Shown here one piece after another: positions 43,529 to 52,491 of a stretch of 64,000 nt of DNA. The DNA comes from Streptosporangiaceae bacterium (lineage in GTDB: Bacteria; Actinomycetota; Actinomycetes; Streptosporangiales; Streptosporangiaceae): assembly GCA_025934375.1 (NCBI GenBank), contig JAICYD010000010.1:32574-96573 (forward strand), in the 5' to 3' direction. Each line of letters begins with the position of its first letter. Position 1 is the first letter of the stretch. The position numbers and the translations under genes were made by a program. The notes under the pieces are model-generated. The model did not search any database. It worked only from the letters and a program-made list of their open reading frames with translations, and was not told the origin of the DNA.

Positions 43529-44376
43529 GAGGTGCTCCCTGCTGCGGTGCTCTGGTTCGCCTTCTGCTGCGCGATCCATGACTGGTATTCCTGCGGCGTC
43601 ACGACTCTGAGCGTGAACAGCATCCTGCTGTGGTAGACGCCGCACAGCTCACTGCAATGGCCGGTGTAATCGCCGGTCTTGGTCAGGGTGACCTGGAAGT
43701 GGTTCGGGTGGCCGGGGATGACATCCCGCTTGAACAAGAACTCCGGCACCCAGAACGCGTGGACCACGTCCGGGGATGTCAGGTTGAACTGCACCCGCTC
43801 GCCGACCGGGACCTCCAGGACCGGGAGGGCCTGTTGGGTATCCGGCTTGGCGGGGTCCCACATGGCGCCGGTCATCTTGACCGGAGGCGCCCCGTTGGGC
43901 TGCGGGTAGTCGAACTCCCAGCTCCACTGGAAGCCGATCACGTTCACGGTCACGGCCGGGTTGGCCGGGGTCGCGGTGAGGACGTTCTCGTCCTTGGCCG
44001 TGTAGTAGAAGAGCACGGCGATGAGCACGAACGGAATGACCGTGTAGAGGATCTCGATCGGCATATTGTACCGGACCTGCGGCGGCAGCTTGTCCCCGCG
44101 CTTGCGGTGGAAGATCACCGCCCAGACGATCAATCCCCACACGACGCAGCCGACGAGCATTCCGGCGATCCACGACCCCTGCCAGAGGGAGACGACGACC
44201 TTGCCCTGCGTCGTGATGGGGTCGGGGAAGCCAATCCGGGTGAACGTGTCGTTCGTGCACCCGGTAAGGGCAAGCAGCATGACGGCAAGCGCGCCGATGC
44301 CCGCCACCTTGCCCCGGCGACGGCGCGGCGCGGTGCCGCGCGCGCCCGGCGCGGCCTGCCGACGGATCAGAGTCAA
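43525..44376 (-). CDS. ctaC: Cytochrome c oxidase subunit II
   Basis: CtaC accepts electrons from QcrC through its CuA centre. The 283-residue protein is a lipoprotein ([11 protein letters not shown], Cys about 37) with two membrane helices (about 60-80 and 97-118) and a cupredoxin domain with the CuA ligands [13 protein letters not shown] and [11 protein letters not shown] 44376 is preferred since GGGAAGG lies 7 bases upstream and the signal region follows. The actinobacterial loop insertion ([20 protein letters not shown]) is present. The 250 bp before it contain no gene. Confidence 0.95.
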   Translation of the reverse strand: MTLIRRQAAPGARGTAPRRRRGKVAGIGALAVMLLALTGCTNDTFTRIGFPDPITTQGKVVVSLWQGSWIAGMLVGCVVWGLIVWAVIFHRKRGDKLPPQVRYNMPIEILYTVIPFVLIAVLFYYTAKDENVLTATPANPAVTVNVIGFQWSWEFDYPQPNGAPPVKMTGAMWDPAKPDTQQALPVLEVPVGERVQFNLTSPDVVHAFWVPEFLFKRDVIPGHPNHFQVTLTKTGDYTGHCSELCGVYHSRMLFTLRVVTPQEYQSWIAQQKANQSTAAGSTS

Positions 44377-44628
44377 CGAAGCGCCTTCCCAACGACGTCG
44401 TCCGGCCCCCGTCAAATTGGAGCCGGCCGATGGTCTTCTACAGCGTGTCGTGCATACGCTATCGCGCGGCTCGCGGCGCCTCACGGGGACCCCCGGTTTG
44501 CGGCGGTTGCGCCGCGCCCGCTCCCCTGCTGGCCCCGCTCCCGGCCGAGCGAAGGTCACGGAACGAATTGCATAACGTACTGGCGTGTTCCCGTGCGTGC
44601 GCACGTGCTAACCGGGCACCATGGAATC

Positions 44629-44904
44629 GTGGGGCGAGAGCAGGCGAGCCATTCTGCCGAGGCCGAGGCCGAGGCCGGCGTCCGGCTTGTCATTGACGCG
44701 CTGGGCCGCAAGTGCCCGGTCCCCATCATCATGCTCGCCGAGCAGATCGGCAGCGTCCTGATCGGCGAGGTGATCGCGGTGCTCGCCGATGACCCGGCGG
44801 CGTTCAGCGATGTCCCCGCGTGGGCCGCGATGAAGTCGCACGACCTCGCCTTCCGCGTGGAGCACCAGACTGGCTGGGCCTTCGGCATCCGCCGCAATTA
44901 CTGA
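44629..44904 (+). CDS. TusA-family sulfur-carrier-like protein
   Basis: The 91-residue protein carries the TusA motif VIDALGRKCPVPIIMLAEQIGSVLIGEVIAVLADDPAAFSDVPAW, including the CPxP cysteine that carries sulfur, and ends in a typical HDLAFRVEHQTGWAFGIRR. It probably moves persulfide sulfur; the partners are unknown. GTG 44629 follows AT-rich sequence without a strong ribosome site. It is divergent from ctaC. Confidence 0.85.
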   Translation: MGREQASHSAEAEAEAGVRLVIDALGRKCPVPIIMLAEQIGSVLIGEVIAVLADDPAAFSDVPAWAAMKSHDLAFRVEHQTGWAFGIRRNY

Positions 44905-44917
44905 GGCCCAGGGCCGC

Positions 44918-45427
44918 TCAGAAGCTAGCGAACGGGACCACGTGGCCGTGGGCGTCCTTCAGGGTCACCCTCCAGGTGACCTTGCCCCGGTCTGGCGTGC
45001 GCACGATGAAGAACCGCCCGGAGGGCAGCCCGATCGAGCTCGGGATGGGCTGGGTGGGCACCATGAGCGGCGGCCGGCCAGGGGCACTGAACACTGCGTA
45101 CTGGGCGGTCGTGGGGGCCGGCCCGTAGTAGAAGGTCGAGTCGCCCGGCCCCGCGCCGCCGGCCCAGTACCCGCGGCTTGGCCGGTCGCTGAACGTCTCC
45201 GCGCTGGAGTACACCTGCGACATTGACGCGCCGTCGAGGCTCAGGCGCAGGCCGTCGGCTTGCTCGGACGCCACGAGCTGCCAGGCCTGGCCAGTGTCCA
45301 GCTCGCCGCGCTCGATCACGACCGGGCGTGCCCCTAGCAAGCCGTACACGATCGTTCCGGCGGCAGCCAGCACCATCAGCACCCCGCCGACGGCCGCTAC
45401 AGACATGCCGCTAACCCGAATAGCCAT
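44918..45427 (-). CDS. Membrane-anchored extracytoplasmic protein, unknown
   Basis: The 169-residue protein has one N-terminal membrane helix (VSGMSVAAVGGVLMVLAAAGTIVYGLL) and a beta-rich outer part (VVIERGELDTGQAWQLVASEQADGLRLSLDG, TFYYGPAPTTAQYAVFSAPG, RFFIVRTPDRGKVTWRVTLKDAHGHVVPF). No family is recognised. GGGAG precedes ATG 45427. It is convergent with the TusA-like gene, 13 bases apart. Confidence 0.7.
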   Translation of the reverse strand: MAIRVSGMSVAAVGGVLMVLAAAGTIVYGLLGARPVVIERGELDTGQAWQLVASEQADGLRLSLDGASMSQVYSSAETFSDRPSRGYWAGGAGPGDSTFYYGPAPTTAQYAVFSAPGRPPLMVPTQPIPSSIGLPSGRFFIVRTPDRGKVTWRVTLKDAHGHVVPFASF

Positions 45428-45661
45428 AGCCGCTCCCCCACCCCAAGCGCCTCCCCGCGCGGATGCAGCATATCTCGCGCGAGCCTCGGCGGGAACCCCC
45501 CGAGAATCCCGGGGCCAGATTGCGCGCGACTCTCTGAGCACCACTGACTACAAATCGAATTGACCTGTTTACCCATGTCTATTGCGCGAGGTAGCGGCTT
45601 TACGGGAGAGTAACCACTAGCTCGCAAACCTACTTCATCAACTGTTGAGAGGCCCTCCATA

Positions 45662-47728
45662 GTGAAACACGTGACTCGATTGCGTGCGATCGCCACGGCC
45701 GGGGCTGCGTCCCTGCTGGCCGTCGGTGTGGTGACAGCGGCGACCGCGGCATCCGCCAGGTCGACCCCCCGCGTGAGCATCGCCGGCTCCCACCCGCAGT
45801 GGGCTAGCGCCAAGGCGAAGGTCAGCAACGCCACGGTGTCCGGCAGCGTGGTCACGGCCAACGTCTACCTGGCCGCCCACAATGGCGCGGGGCTGACCGC
45901 GTACGCGAAGGCGGTCTCCACGCCGGCCAACCGGCTGTACGGGCACTACCTGAGCCCGGCGCAGGTGCAAAGGTCGTTTGGTCCGACCGCGTCGCAGATC
46001 AGCGCGGTGGAGAGCTGGCTGACGGGCGCGGGCCTCTCGGTCACCAAGGTCGTGCCCGGCTTCGGCGGGTACGTCCAGGTGAAGGGGCCCGCGGCCGCCG
46101 CCGCGCGGGCGTTCAGCGTGACCTTCGGCGCGTACAAGGGGGCGGACGGGCGCGTCTACCGCGCCCCGGACCAGTCCGCGTCCTATCCGGGGTCCATCTC
46201 GGGTGACATCGTCTCGGTGACCGGCCTGGACAGCGCGAAGCACCTGATGAAGCCGGCCGAGACGCTCCCGCCGCCCGACCAGAACTACTTCGTCGCGCCG
46301 ACCTGCGCCAAGTACTTCGGCCAGTTGAGCGCCACGAAGGTGGCCGACAGCGGCGCGGCGATCCCCACGGCGTACGGCAAGGCCCAGCCGTGGACTGTCT
46401 GCGGTTACACGCCAGCCCAGATCCGCGGTGCGTATGGCGTGGCCACCTCCGGGAAGTCCGGCAAGGGCGTCACGGTCGCGGTCGTCGACGCGTACGCCTC
46501 TCCGACCATGGCCAAGGACGCCAACCTGTACGCCAAGGCGACCGGCGACAAGCCGTTCCGGCCCGGCCAGTACACGCAGGTCCTGCGGGGCGGGACCAAC
46601 GGCTGGCTGAACACCGACGAGTGCGGCGCCTCTGGCTGGTACGGCGAGGAGTCGCTGGACGTCGAGGCCGTGCACGGCATGGCCCCCGACGCGCACGTCA
46701 CCTACGTCGGCGGGATCGACTGCACCGACGCCGGGCTGGCCGACGCGCTCGCCTACATCGTCAACCACCACACGGCCGACATCGTGACCAACTCGTGGGG
46801 CGAGCCTTACGACACGTCCACGATGAACGACGTCTACGACCTGCTCTTCCAGGTCGGCGCGGTTGAGGGCATCGGCTTCTTCTTCTCCTCCGGTGACTCT
46901 GGCTACGAGGACCCGGCCTACGAGCAGGACCCCTCGATCTCCGACAAGATCCAGGCCGACTACCCAGCCTCCAGCCCGTGGGTTACCTCCGTGGGCGGGA
47001 CCAGCCTGGCGATCGGCAAGTCGAACAACTACAAGTTCGAGACCTCATGGGGCACCGTCCTTGACCCGCTGGCCACCGCCGGCGGGGCGTGGTCGTTCAC
47101 TCCCCCCGGCACCACCGCCGATGAGCAGGCCTTCTACGGCGGCTCCGGGGGCGGCGGCGTGTCCACGGCCTACCCCCAGCCGTGGTACCAGAAGCTCCTC
47201 GTGCCCAGGGGCCTGGCCACGGCCGTGCCTCAGGGCACGACCACGACCCCGATGCGGGTGGAACCGGACGTGGCCGCGCTGGCTGACGCGTCCACGGGCA
47301 TCGCCGTCGGCGAGACCCTCTTCGGGCCGAACAACTCGCCGCAGAAGTTCTACCTGTCCCGGATCGGCGGCACCAGCGTGGCGTCCCCGGTCTTCGCCGG
47401 GATCCAGGCGGACGCCCAGCAGGCGGCACGCCACCCGCTCGGCTTCGCCAACCCGGTGATCTACGCGCTGGCGGCGGGCAACAAGTACGTCAAGGCGTTC
47501 CACGACGTGACCGATCACCCGCAAGGGCCCGGTTACCTCGCGGAGGTCCGGTCGAACTACACCGACCCCTTCAACAAGGTCGGCCCGCTCAAGACCTACC
47601 TGCGCACGCTCGGCATCAACGGCGTCGGCGCCTCCGCGCTGCCCGCCGTGAAGGGCTACGACGACGCGACCGGAGTCGGCTCGCCGCAGTTCTACGTCCA
47701 AGCATTCGCCGCCTTCTTCAGGAGGTAG
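45662..47728 (+). CDS. S53 family serine-carboxyl protease (sedolisin)
   Basis: The 688-residue secreted protease has a signal peptide (cleavage near ATAASA, residue 31), a Pro-kumamolisin activation domain (about 40-205) and the catalytic domain. Visible catalytic elements are GEESLDVEAVHGMAPDA (Glu and Asp, about 329-335), the oxyanion Asp in SSGDSGYED, Ser in GGTSVASPVFAG (about 569) and the calcium-site GYDDATGVGSP at the C-terminus. Members act at acid pH outside the cell. TGAGAGG precedes GTG 45662. The 234 bp upstream, shared with a divergent gene, hold no other gene. Confidence 0.95.
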   Translation: MKHVTRLRAIATAGAASLLAVGVVTAATAASARSTPRVSIAGSHPQWASAKAKVSNATVSGSVVTANVYLAAHNGAGLTAYAKAVSTPANRLYGHYLSPAQVQRSFGPTASQISAVESWLTGAGLSVTKVVPGFGGYVQVKGPAAAAARAFSVTFGAYKGADGRVYRAPDQSASYPGSISGDIVSVTGLDSAKHLMKPAETLPPPDQNYFVAPTCAKYFGQLSATKVADSGAAIPTAYGKAQPWTVCGYTPAQIRGAYGVATSGKSGKGVTVAVVDAYASPTMAKDANLYAKATGDKPFRPGQYTQVLRGGTNGWLNTDECGASGWYGEESLDVEAVHGMAPDAHVTYVGGIDCTDAGLADALAYIVNHHTADIVTNSWGEPYDTSTMNDVYDLLFQVGAVEGIGFFFSSGDSGYEDPAYEQDPSISDKIQADYPASSPWVTSVGGTSLAIGKSNNYKFETSWGTVLDPLATAGGAWSFTPPGTTADEQAFYGGSGGGGVSTAYPQPWYQKLLVPRGLATAVPQGTTTTPMRVEPDVAALADASTGIAVGETLFGPNNSPQKFYLSRIGGTSVASPVFAGIQADAQQAARHPLGFANPVIYALAAGNKYVKAFHDVTDHPQGPGYLAEVRSNYTDPFNKVGPLKTYLRTLGINGVGASALPAVKGYDDATGVGSPQFYVQAFAAFFRR

Positions 47729-47732
47729 CCCC

Positions 47733-47760
47733 CTGGGGGGATACCCGCCAATCCCCCCAG
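47733..47760. repeat. Dispersed hairpin element, copy B
   Basis: CTGGGGGGAT and ATCCCCCCAG form a perfect 10-bp stem around acccgcca, right after the sedolisin stop codon. It is the best copy of the family seen at 15735 and 56605. Confidence 0.75.
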
Positions 47761-47787
47761 GCCCCCTGCCCGTCCTTCTTCAAGCGA

Positions 47788-47825
47788 AAAGCCGCGCCCG
47801 CGGGTGATCCCGGGGGCGCGGCTTT
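47788..47825. terminator. Bidirectional terminator between sedolisin and adoK genes
   Basis: AAAGCCGCGCCC (47788-47799) pairs perfectly with GGGCGCGGCTTT (47814-47825); the A and T ends serve both strands. Confidence 0.88.
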
Positions 47826-47837
47826 CGCGTTCGCTGC

Positions 47838-48809
47838 TTAGGACAGGAAACTACTTAGCTCCTTGGCGGCGGCCTCGCCGTAGGCCGTGGCGGCGCGCTC
47901 GGCCAGCGTGGCGGCCTTGAGCTCATACTCTTGGGGGCCGACGGTCTCCAGCGCGTGCACGGCCATGAGGTTCCCGAGCTGGATGGCGCGCTCGAGGGAC
48001 AGGCCCCACGTGGTGGCCGCGAGGAAGCCGGTGCGGAACGCGTCGCCGGCGCCCGTGGGCTCAACAAGCGTCGCGTCCGGGACCGGGCCGACGACGACCG
48101 GGGCCTGGCCGGCCCGCTCGACCTTCGCGCCCTCGGAGCCAAGCGTGACAACGCGGGTGCCGACCCGCTCAAGCACGTCGGCGGCAGACCAGCCGGTCTT
48201 GGACTCGATGACGGCTTCCTCGTACTCGTTGGAGAACAGGTAATCCGCGCCGTCGACCAGCGTCCGCATCGATTCACCGTCAAGGAAGGCGACCTGCTGG
48301 GAGAAGTCAGCGGCGAAGGCGATGCCCGCCTTGCGGCAGTCCGCCGTGAACCGCTGCATCGCGCCCGGGTCACCCGCGCCGATCACCACCAAGTCGATGG
48401 CGTGGGTCTGCGCGAGGGCGACGATGTCGATCTCGCTGTCCTCGCTCATCGCCCCCGGGTAGAACGACGCGATCTGGTTGCCCTCGGTGTCGTTCGTCGC
48501 GGTGAACCGCGCGGTGTGCTGCGCGGCCGACGTCCGGACGCCGGAGGTGTCCACCCCGCGCTCATCTAGCCACTGGCGGTACTCGGCGAAGTCCGGCCCC
48601 ACGCTGCCCACCAGCAGGGGGTTGCGCCCGAGGCAGCCCAGGCCGAACGCTATGTTCCCGGCTACGCCGCCGCGCCTGATCTGCAGGTCGCCGACAAGGA
48701 AGGACACGGAGATCTTGTCGAGCTTGTCGGCGATCAGCGTGTCAGTGAACTTGCCGGCGAAGGTCATCAGGTGGTCGGTCGCGATCGACCCGGTGACAGC
48801 AATCCGCAT
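47838..48809 (-). CDS. adoK: PfkB-type carbohydrate/adenosine kinase
   Basis: The 323-residue ribokinase-fold enzyme has the N-terminal GSIATDHLMTFAGKF, RRGGVAGNIAFGLGCLG, VTLGSEGAKV and the C-terminal anion-hole/catalytic motif EPTGAGDAFRTGF. It resembles M. tuberculosis AdoK (Rv2202c), which phosphorylates adenosine and, like this gene, sits beside erpA and the cta genes. Other sugars are possible. Confidence 0.92.
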   Translation of the reverse strand: MRIAVTGSIATDHLMTFAGKFTDTLIADKLDKISVSFLVGDLQIRRGGVAGNIAFGLGCLGRNPLLVGSVGPDFAEYRQWLDERGVDTSGVRTSAAQHTARFTATNDTEGNQIASFYPGAMSEDSEIDIVALAQTHAIDLVVIGAGDPGAMQRFTADCRKAGIAFAADFSQQVAFLDGESMRTLVDGADYLFSNEYEEAVIESKTGWSAADVLERVGTRVVTLGSEGAKVERAGQAPVVVGPVPDATLVEPTGAGDAFRTGFLAATTWGLSLERAIQLGNLMAVHALETVGPQEYELKAATLAERAATAYGEAAAKELSSFLS

Positions 48810-48854
48810 CGTTGGGGGCTCTCTATCGCTATCGAGGTTTGCGCGGTGGGCGGA

Positions 48855-49205
48855 TCAGTGGAAGGAGTCGCCGCAGGCGCACGAGCCCGTCGCGTTGGGG
48901 TTGTCGATCGTGAAGCCCTGCTTCTCGATCGTGTCGACGAAGTCGATCGTGGCACCCATCAGGTACGGGGCGCTCATCTTGTCGGTAACGACGGCGACGT
49001 CGGCGAACTTCTTGACGACGTCGCCGTCGAACGCGCGCTCGTCGAAGTACAGCTGGTAGCGCAGGCCAGAGCAGCCGCCCGGTTGAACGGCGACGCGCAG
49101 CTTCAGGTCGTCACGACCCTCCTGGCTGATCAGCGCGCCGACCTTGGCCGCCGCCGCATCCGTGAGGACAATGCCCTGCTGCGTCACTTCGTCCTGAACG
49201 GTCAT
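48855..49205 (-). CDS. erpA: Iron-sulfur cluster insertion protein, ErpA/HesB type
   Basis: The 116-residue A-type carrier keeps the three cluster-binding cysteines: GGCSGLRYQLYFDE and the C-terminal GSCACGDSFH. It delivers 2Fe-2S or 4Fe-4S clusters to target enzymes. It lies upstream of adoK on the same strand, as in M. tuberculosis (Rv2204c). A PafBC-like promoter lies about 60 bases upstream, so induction on DNA damage or oxidative stress is conceivable. Confidence 0.95.
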   Translation of the reverse strand: MTVQDEVTQQGIVLTDAAAAKVGALISQEGRDDLKLRVAVQPGGCSGLRYQLYFDERAFDGDVVKKFADVAVVTDKMSAPYLMGATIDFVDTIEKQGFTIDNPNATGSCACGDSFH

Positions 49206-49267
49206 CGGTGACTAGCTCCCGTCTCAGTTCCGTGCCGCCCATGCGGCACACTCTCGTTCAACACACA

Positions 49268-49288
49268 ACCATATGCCCGGCACTGACA
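49268..49288 (-). promoter_or_regulatory. PafBC-like promoter upstream of erpA
   Basis: On the minus strand: TGTCAGTG, 7 bases, TATGGT. The -35 part is perfect but the spacer is one base shorter than usual. Transcription would begin near 49261, leaving a 56-base leader. Confidence 0.5.
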
Positions 49289-49382
49289 TTCCGGATACCC
49301 GCTCGTAACCGGCTTGTGACGGCACTCACAACCTCCGCCACCCGATCGCGCCGGTCAGCCAGTCACCGGCCCTGCTACCCCG

Positions 49383-49970
49383 TCACAAGCCGGGGGCACC
49401 CCACAGGGCCATCCATTTGCTCAGGTCCTGCTCAAACCTCAGGTCGCTGCCGATCGCTCCCTTGACCTGGAGCTCCAGCGCGTTGTCCCGCCGCTGGCCA
49501 GACCCTCCCCGCCCCGACGACACCGGCGCGAACGGGTAGAACGTGCCTCGCTTGTACAGGTATACCAGCCCGAGCCGCCGGTCCTCCGCGTCCCGGAACC
49601 CGACCACGGTGCACAGCAGCTGCGGGCCGAAGCCGTGATCGACCAGCGTGCTGTTCACCGCGTGCAGGTCGGTGACGAGGGCCTCGACCTCATCGGACAT
49701 GTGCGAGCTGACCAGCCAGGTGAACCCGTAGGAGTCACGGGTCACCTCGACCGGCAGGCCACCGTCGAAGTCGAGCAGGTCACGGACCTCGGACTGGACG
49801 TCGCCGAACGTCCCCCCCTCAACCGCGCGGAAGCACACCGACCCTGAGCCGGTCGGCGTGAAGCCGGTCGCCGCCTGCAGCGTGATCGCCGCGGACGGCA
49901 GCCCGAACAGGTCGTCCAGCTTGGGCTGGACCGGCTTGGTCCGGCCCAGCAGCGAGTCGAGGAACCCCAC
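49383..49970 (-). CDS. pspAB: PspA-associated protein PspAB
   Basis: The 195-residue protein begins MGFLDSLLGRTKPVQPKLDDLFGLPSAAITLQ and ends DLRFEQDLSKWMALWG, as in the actinobacterial PspAB family found with PspA, PspAA and HtpX. It is cytoplasmic, without membrane helices. Its exact role in membrane-stress protection is unknown. Confidence 0.9.
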   Translation of the reverse strand: MGFLDSLLGRTKPVQPKLDDLFGLPSAAITLQAATGFTPTGSGSVCFRAVEGGTFGDVQSEVRDLLDFDGGLPVEVTRDSYGFTWLVSSHMSDEVEALVTDLHAVNSTLVDHGFGPQLLCTVVGFRDAEDRRLGLVYLYKRGTFYPFAPVSSGRGGSGQRRDNALELQVKGAIGSDLRFEQDLSKWMALWGAPGL

Positions 49971-49998
49971 GAGGGCCGCCTTCCGTTACGTGCCAGCG

Positions 49999-50063
49999 AG
50001 CTACAGTGCCCACCCAACTACAGTGCCACCCAACTACGGTGCCACCCAGCTACAGTGCGCGCG
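49999..50063. repeat. 16-17-bp tandem repeat between pspAB and htpX
   Basis: Four copies of ARCTACRGTGCCACCC lie head to tail. The last copy supplies the htpX stop codon. The array forms the whole pspAB leader and may affect its expression. Confidence 0.85.
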
Positions 50064-51018
50064 GCCCCGGGCTGATCTGGCCGAGCTGCTGCTGGATCTT
50101 GTCAAGCTCCTCGATCCGGCGCTCCAGCGAGGGGTGGGTGGAGAACAGCTTCGCCAGGCTGGCCCGCGGGTCGCGGAGGTTCAGCGCCGGCGCGAAGGCG
50201 AGGGCGTTGAGCGGCTCGGCGGCGCGCAGGTCATCGGACGGGATCCGCGACATGTCTCCGCTGACCTTGATCAGCGCGCTCTTCAGCGCGCTGGGCTGAC
50301 CGGTGAGCAGCGCGCCGCTGCGGTCGGCGGCCAGCTCGCGGTAGCGCGAGAGCAGCCTGATGAGCAGGAAGCTGATCGCGTAGACGACGGCGGAGACGAC
50401 CATGATCGCGAGGATGATCGGGAAGGCGTTCTGGTTGTTGCTGTCGCGCCGGCCACCGCCGCCGAACAGCTCGGAGTAGAACGCGAACCGCACCAGCAGC
50501 CCCGCCACGATCGCCAGGAGCGAGGCGTAGGTCATCACCTGGACGTCCTTGTGCGCGACGTGCGACAACTCGTGCGCCAGCACGCCCTCAAGCTCGGCCT
50601 GGTCCAGGCGGCGAAGCAGGCCCTCGGTCACGCACAGCACCGAGTTCTTGCTGTTACGGCCGGTCGCGAACGCGTTTGGCAGGTCGGTGGGCGCGATCGC
50701 CACCCGGGGCTTTTCCATGTCCGCCAGGGCGCACAGCCGGTCTACGACGCCGTGCAGCTCCGGTGCCTGCTGCGGGGACACCTCGACCGCGCCTGCCGCG
50801 CGCAGGGCGATCTTGTCGGAGTAGAACAGCGAGATGAACGCCGAGCCGCCGCCGAAGAGGATCGCGATCACGATGATCGCGCCCGCGGACACGTGCGCCG
50901 CCGCCATGATGCCGATGATGAGCGCGACGAACCCGACGAAGACGAGCCCGAGCAGGAACATCGTCAACGTCATGCGCGTGGTGAGCCCCCGGTCGGGAGC
51001 GTACCGGGTGCGGGTCAT
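50050..51018 (-). CDS. htpX: Membrane zinc metalloprotease HtpX
   Basis: The 322-residue M48 protease has two N-terminal helices, the zinc motif GVLAHELSHVAHKDV, two further helices (SLLAIVAGLLVRFAFY; FPIILAIMVVSAVVYAISFLLI) and the third zinc ligand in SRYRELAADRSGAL. It degrades damaged membrane proteins. The start has GGAGG nearby (ATG 51018). It stands between pspAA and pspAB, consistent with membrane-stress quality control. Confidence 0.95.
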   Translation of the reverse strand: MTRTRYAPDRGLTTRMTLTMFLLGLVFVGFVALIIGIMAAAHVSAGAIIVIAILFGGGSAFISLFYSDKIALRAAGAVEVSPQQAPELHGVVDRLCALADMEKPRVAIAPTDLPNAFATGRNSKNSVLCVTEGLLRRLDQAELEGVLAHELSHVAHKDVQVMTYASLLAIVAGLLVRFAFYSELFGGGGRRDSNNQNAFPIILAIMVVSAVVYAISFLLIRLLSRYRELAADRSGALLTGQPSALKSALIKVSGDMSRIPSDDLRAAEPLNALAFAPALNLRDPRASLAKLFSTHPSLERRIEELDKIQQQLGQISPGPRAL

Positions 51019-51170
51019 ATGGCACCTCCGAAATCACTGGCGAGGCGTCCCACCCCGCCGCCTAGGGCCGATCTGGCCCTGGGCACTTCACGTCCTTCGC
51101 CCAATCGAATCTATGTGGATAACGCTTTGGGAAGCCTGAACGTTTCCGCAGTGTCCGGTCAGGGCCGGCC

Positions 51171-51446
51171 CTACTCGGAGAGCTGACCGTCGGCCAAGAG
51201 CCTGAGCACCTCGGCCACGTCCGCGTCCTCCGACGGCAAGATGATCTCCGCCGGGTGGAGGGAGTCGTCAGGAACCGGCGATCCGCCAGCCCTGACGACC
51301 TCGACCGAACGACTCAGGGCCGACTTGAACGCGACGTCATCCCCGGCCTCGACGGCCGCGTCGAGCTCACTGTCGAGCGCGTCCAGCTGAGCCGCGGCCG
51401 TGTCACCGACCTCGAACTGCCCTTCGCCGAGAATCCGGACAATCAC
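51171..51446 (-). CDS. pspAA: PspA-associated protein PspAA
   Basis: The 91-residue protein MIVRILGEGQFEV...LDALDSELDAAVEAGDDVAFKSALSRSVEVVR...DVAEVLRLLADGQL matches PspAA, a small adaptor encoded directly after pspA in actinobacteria. Its start overlaps the pspA stop (ATGA). Confidence 0.93.
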   Translation of the reverse strand: MIVRILGEGQFEVGDTAAAQLDALDSELDAAVEAGDDVAFKSALSRSVEVVRAGGSPVPDDSLHPAEIILPSEDADVAEVLRLLADGQLSE

Positions 51447-52237
51447 CGGCCATCACCCGTTCCAGGCTGGCCGGGGGCATTCCCGCCGGTGGAGGCGTTG
51501 CCGCCGTTGGACTCGATCTGCCGCGGGGCCTCGCTCGCGCTGGGCAGTTCGCCGCGCAGCCGGGCGAGCTCGGACTCGATCTCGTGGTTGGCGCCCATGC
51601 GGTCCAGCTCTTGCTGGATGTAGTCCTGCTGGCCGCCGACGTGGTCCTCCAGGGCACCGGAGGCGAGCAGCTCGTCGATCGCGCCCGCGCGGGCCTGCAT
51701 CTGCGCGGTCTTGTCCTCGGCCCGCTGAATGGCCAGGCCGATGTCGCCCATTTCCTCCGAAATGCCGGAGAAGGCCTCGTTGATCCGCGTCTGCGCCTCG
51801 GCGGCGGTGTAGGTGGCCTTGATCGTCTCCTTGCGGGTCCGGAAGGCATCCACCTTGGACTGGAGTCGCTGCGAGGCCAGCGTCAGCTTCTCTTCCTGGT
51901 CCTGCAGGCCCCGGTACTGGTCCTGCAAGCTGGACAGCTGCGCGACCACGCCGGCCTTCTGCTCCAGCGCGGCGCGCGCCAGGTCCTCGCGCCCCTGCCC
52001 GAGCGCGGTGCGGGCCTGGGTCTCCTTGGTCTGCACCTGCTTTTGCAACTGGTTCATCTGGAGCTCAACCCGCTTGCGGGAGGTGGCCACGTCCGCGACC
52101 CCGCGCCGTACCCGGGTCAGCATCTCCACTTGCTGCTGGTACGAGTAGTCAAGGGTCTCGCGCGGATCCTCCATCTTGTCCAACGCCTTGTTAGCCTTGG
52201 CCCGGAAGATCAGCGAGACTCGCTTCATCACGCTCAT
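51443..52237 (-). CDS. pspA: Phage shock protein A (PspA/IM30/ESCRT-III-like)
   Basis: The 264-residue protein is almost entirely coiled-coil helix (SVMKRVSLIFRAKANKALDKMEDPRETLDYSYQQQVEMLTRVRRG at the start). It polymerises on damaged membranes. A Gly/Asn/Ser-rich tail of about 30 residues follows the helices. AAGGGG precedes ATG 52237. It begins the pspA-pspAA-htpX-pspAB set. The 254 bp before it, shared with a divergent gene, contain a 13-bp direct repeat. Confidence 0.96.
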   Translation of the reverse strand: MSVMKRVSLIFRAKANKALDKMEDPRETLDYSYQQQVEMLTRVRRGVADVATSRKRVELQMNQLQKQVQTKETQARTALGQGREDLARAALEQKAGVVAQLSSLQDQYRGLQDQEEKLTLASQRLQSKVDAFRTRKETIKATYTAAEAQTRINEAFSGISEEMGDIGLAIQRAEDKTAQMQARAGAIDELLASGALEDHVGGQQDYIQQELDRMGANHEIESELARLRGELPSASEAPRQIESNGGNASTGGNAPGQPGTGDGR

Positions 52238-52386
52238 AGACGCGGCCGTCCCCTTCGTTCACCCTGTGCGCCGCCCCGGGGCGGCACGGCGCCGCCAGGC
52301 CGGCAGCGGTTTGCCGCCTGCTAATCGCAATCCACCCTACGCGGTACCAGGCGTGCTTACTACTTATCTTCCATCCGCGCGGTTGT

Positions 52387-52479
52387 CCATAACAGGCTTG
52401 CTGCCAATGCTGGGGTAACGCCCAGCGCCCGCTGCTGGTTCCCTGCGCCTTGACTAGCACCACCACCCATAACAGGCTT
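52387..52479. promoter_or_regulatory. 13-bp direct repeat in the pspA/DUF3043 promoter region
   Basis: CCATAACAGGCTT occurs at 52387-52399 and 52467-52479, 80 bp apart (about 7.6 helical turns), in the divergent promoter region. Two identical AT-rich copies suggest a regulator-binding pair or a repeated -10 element. Confidence 0.45.
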
Positions 52480-52491
52480 TAAGCTAGGCCC

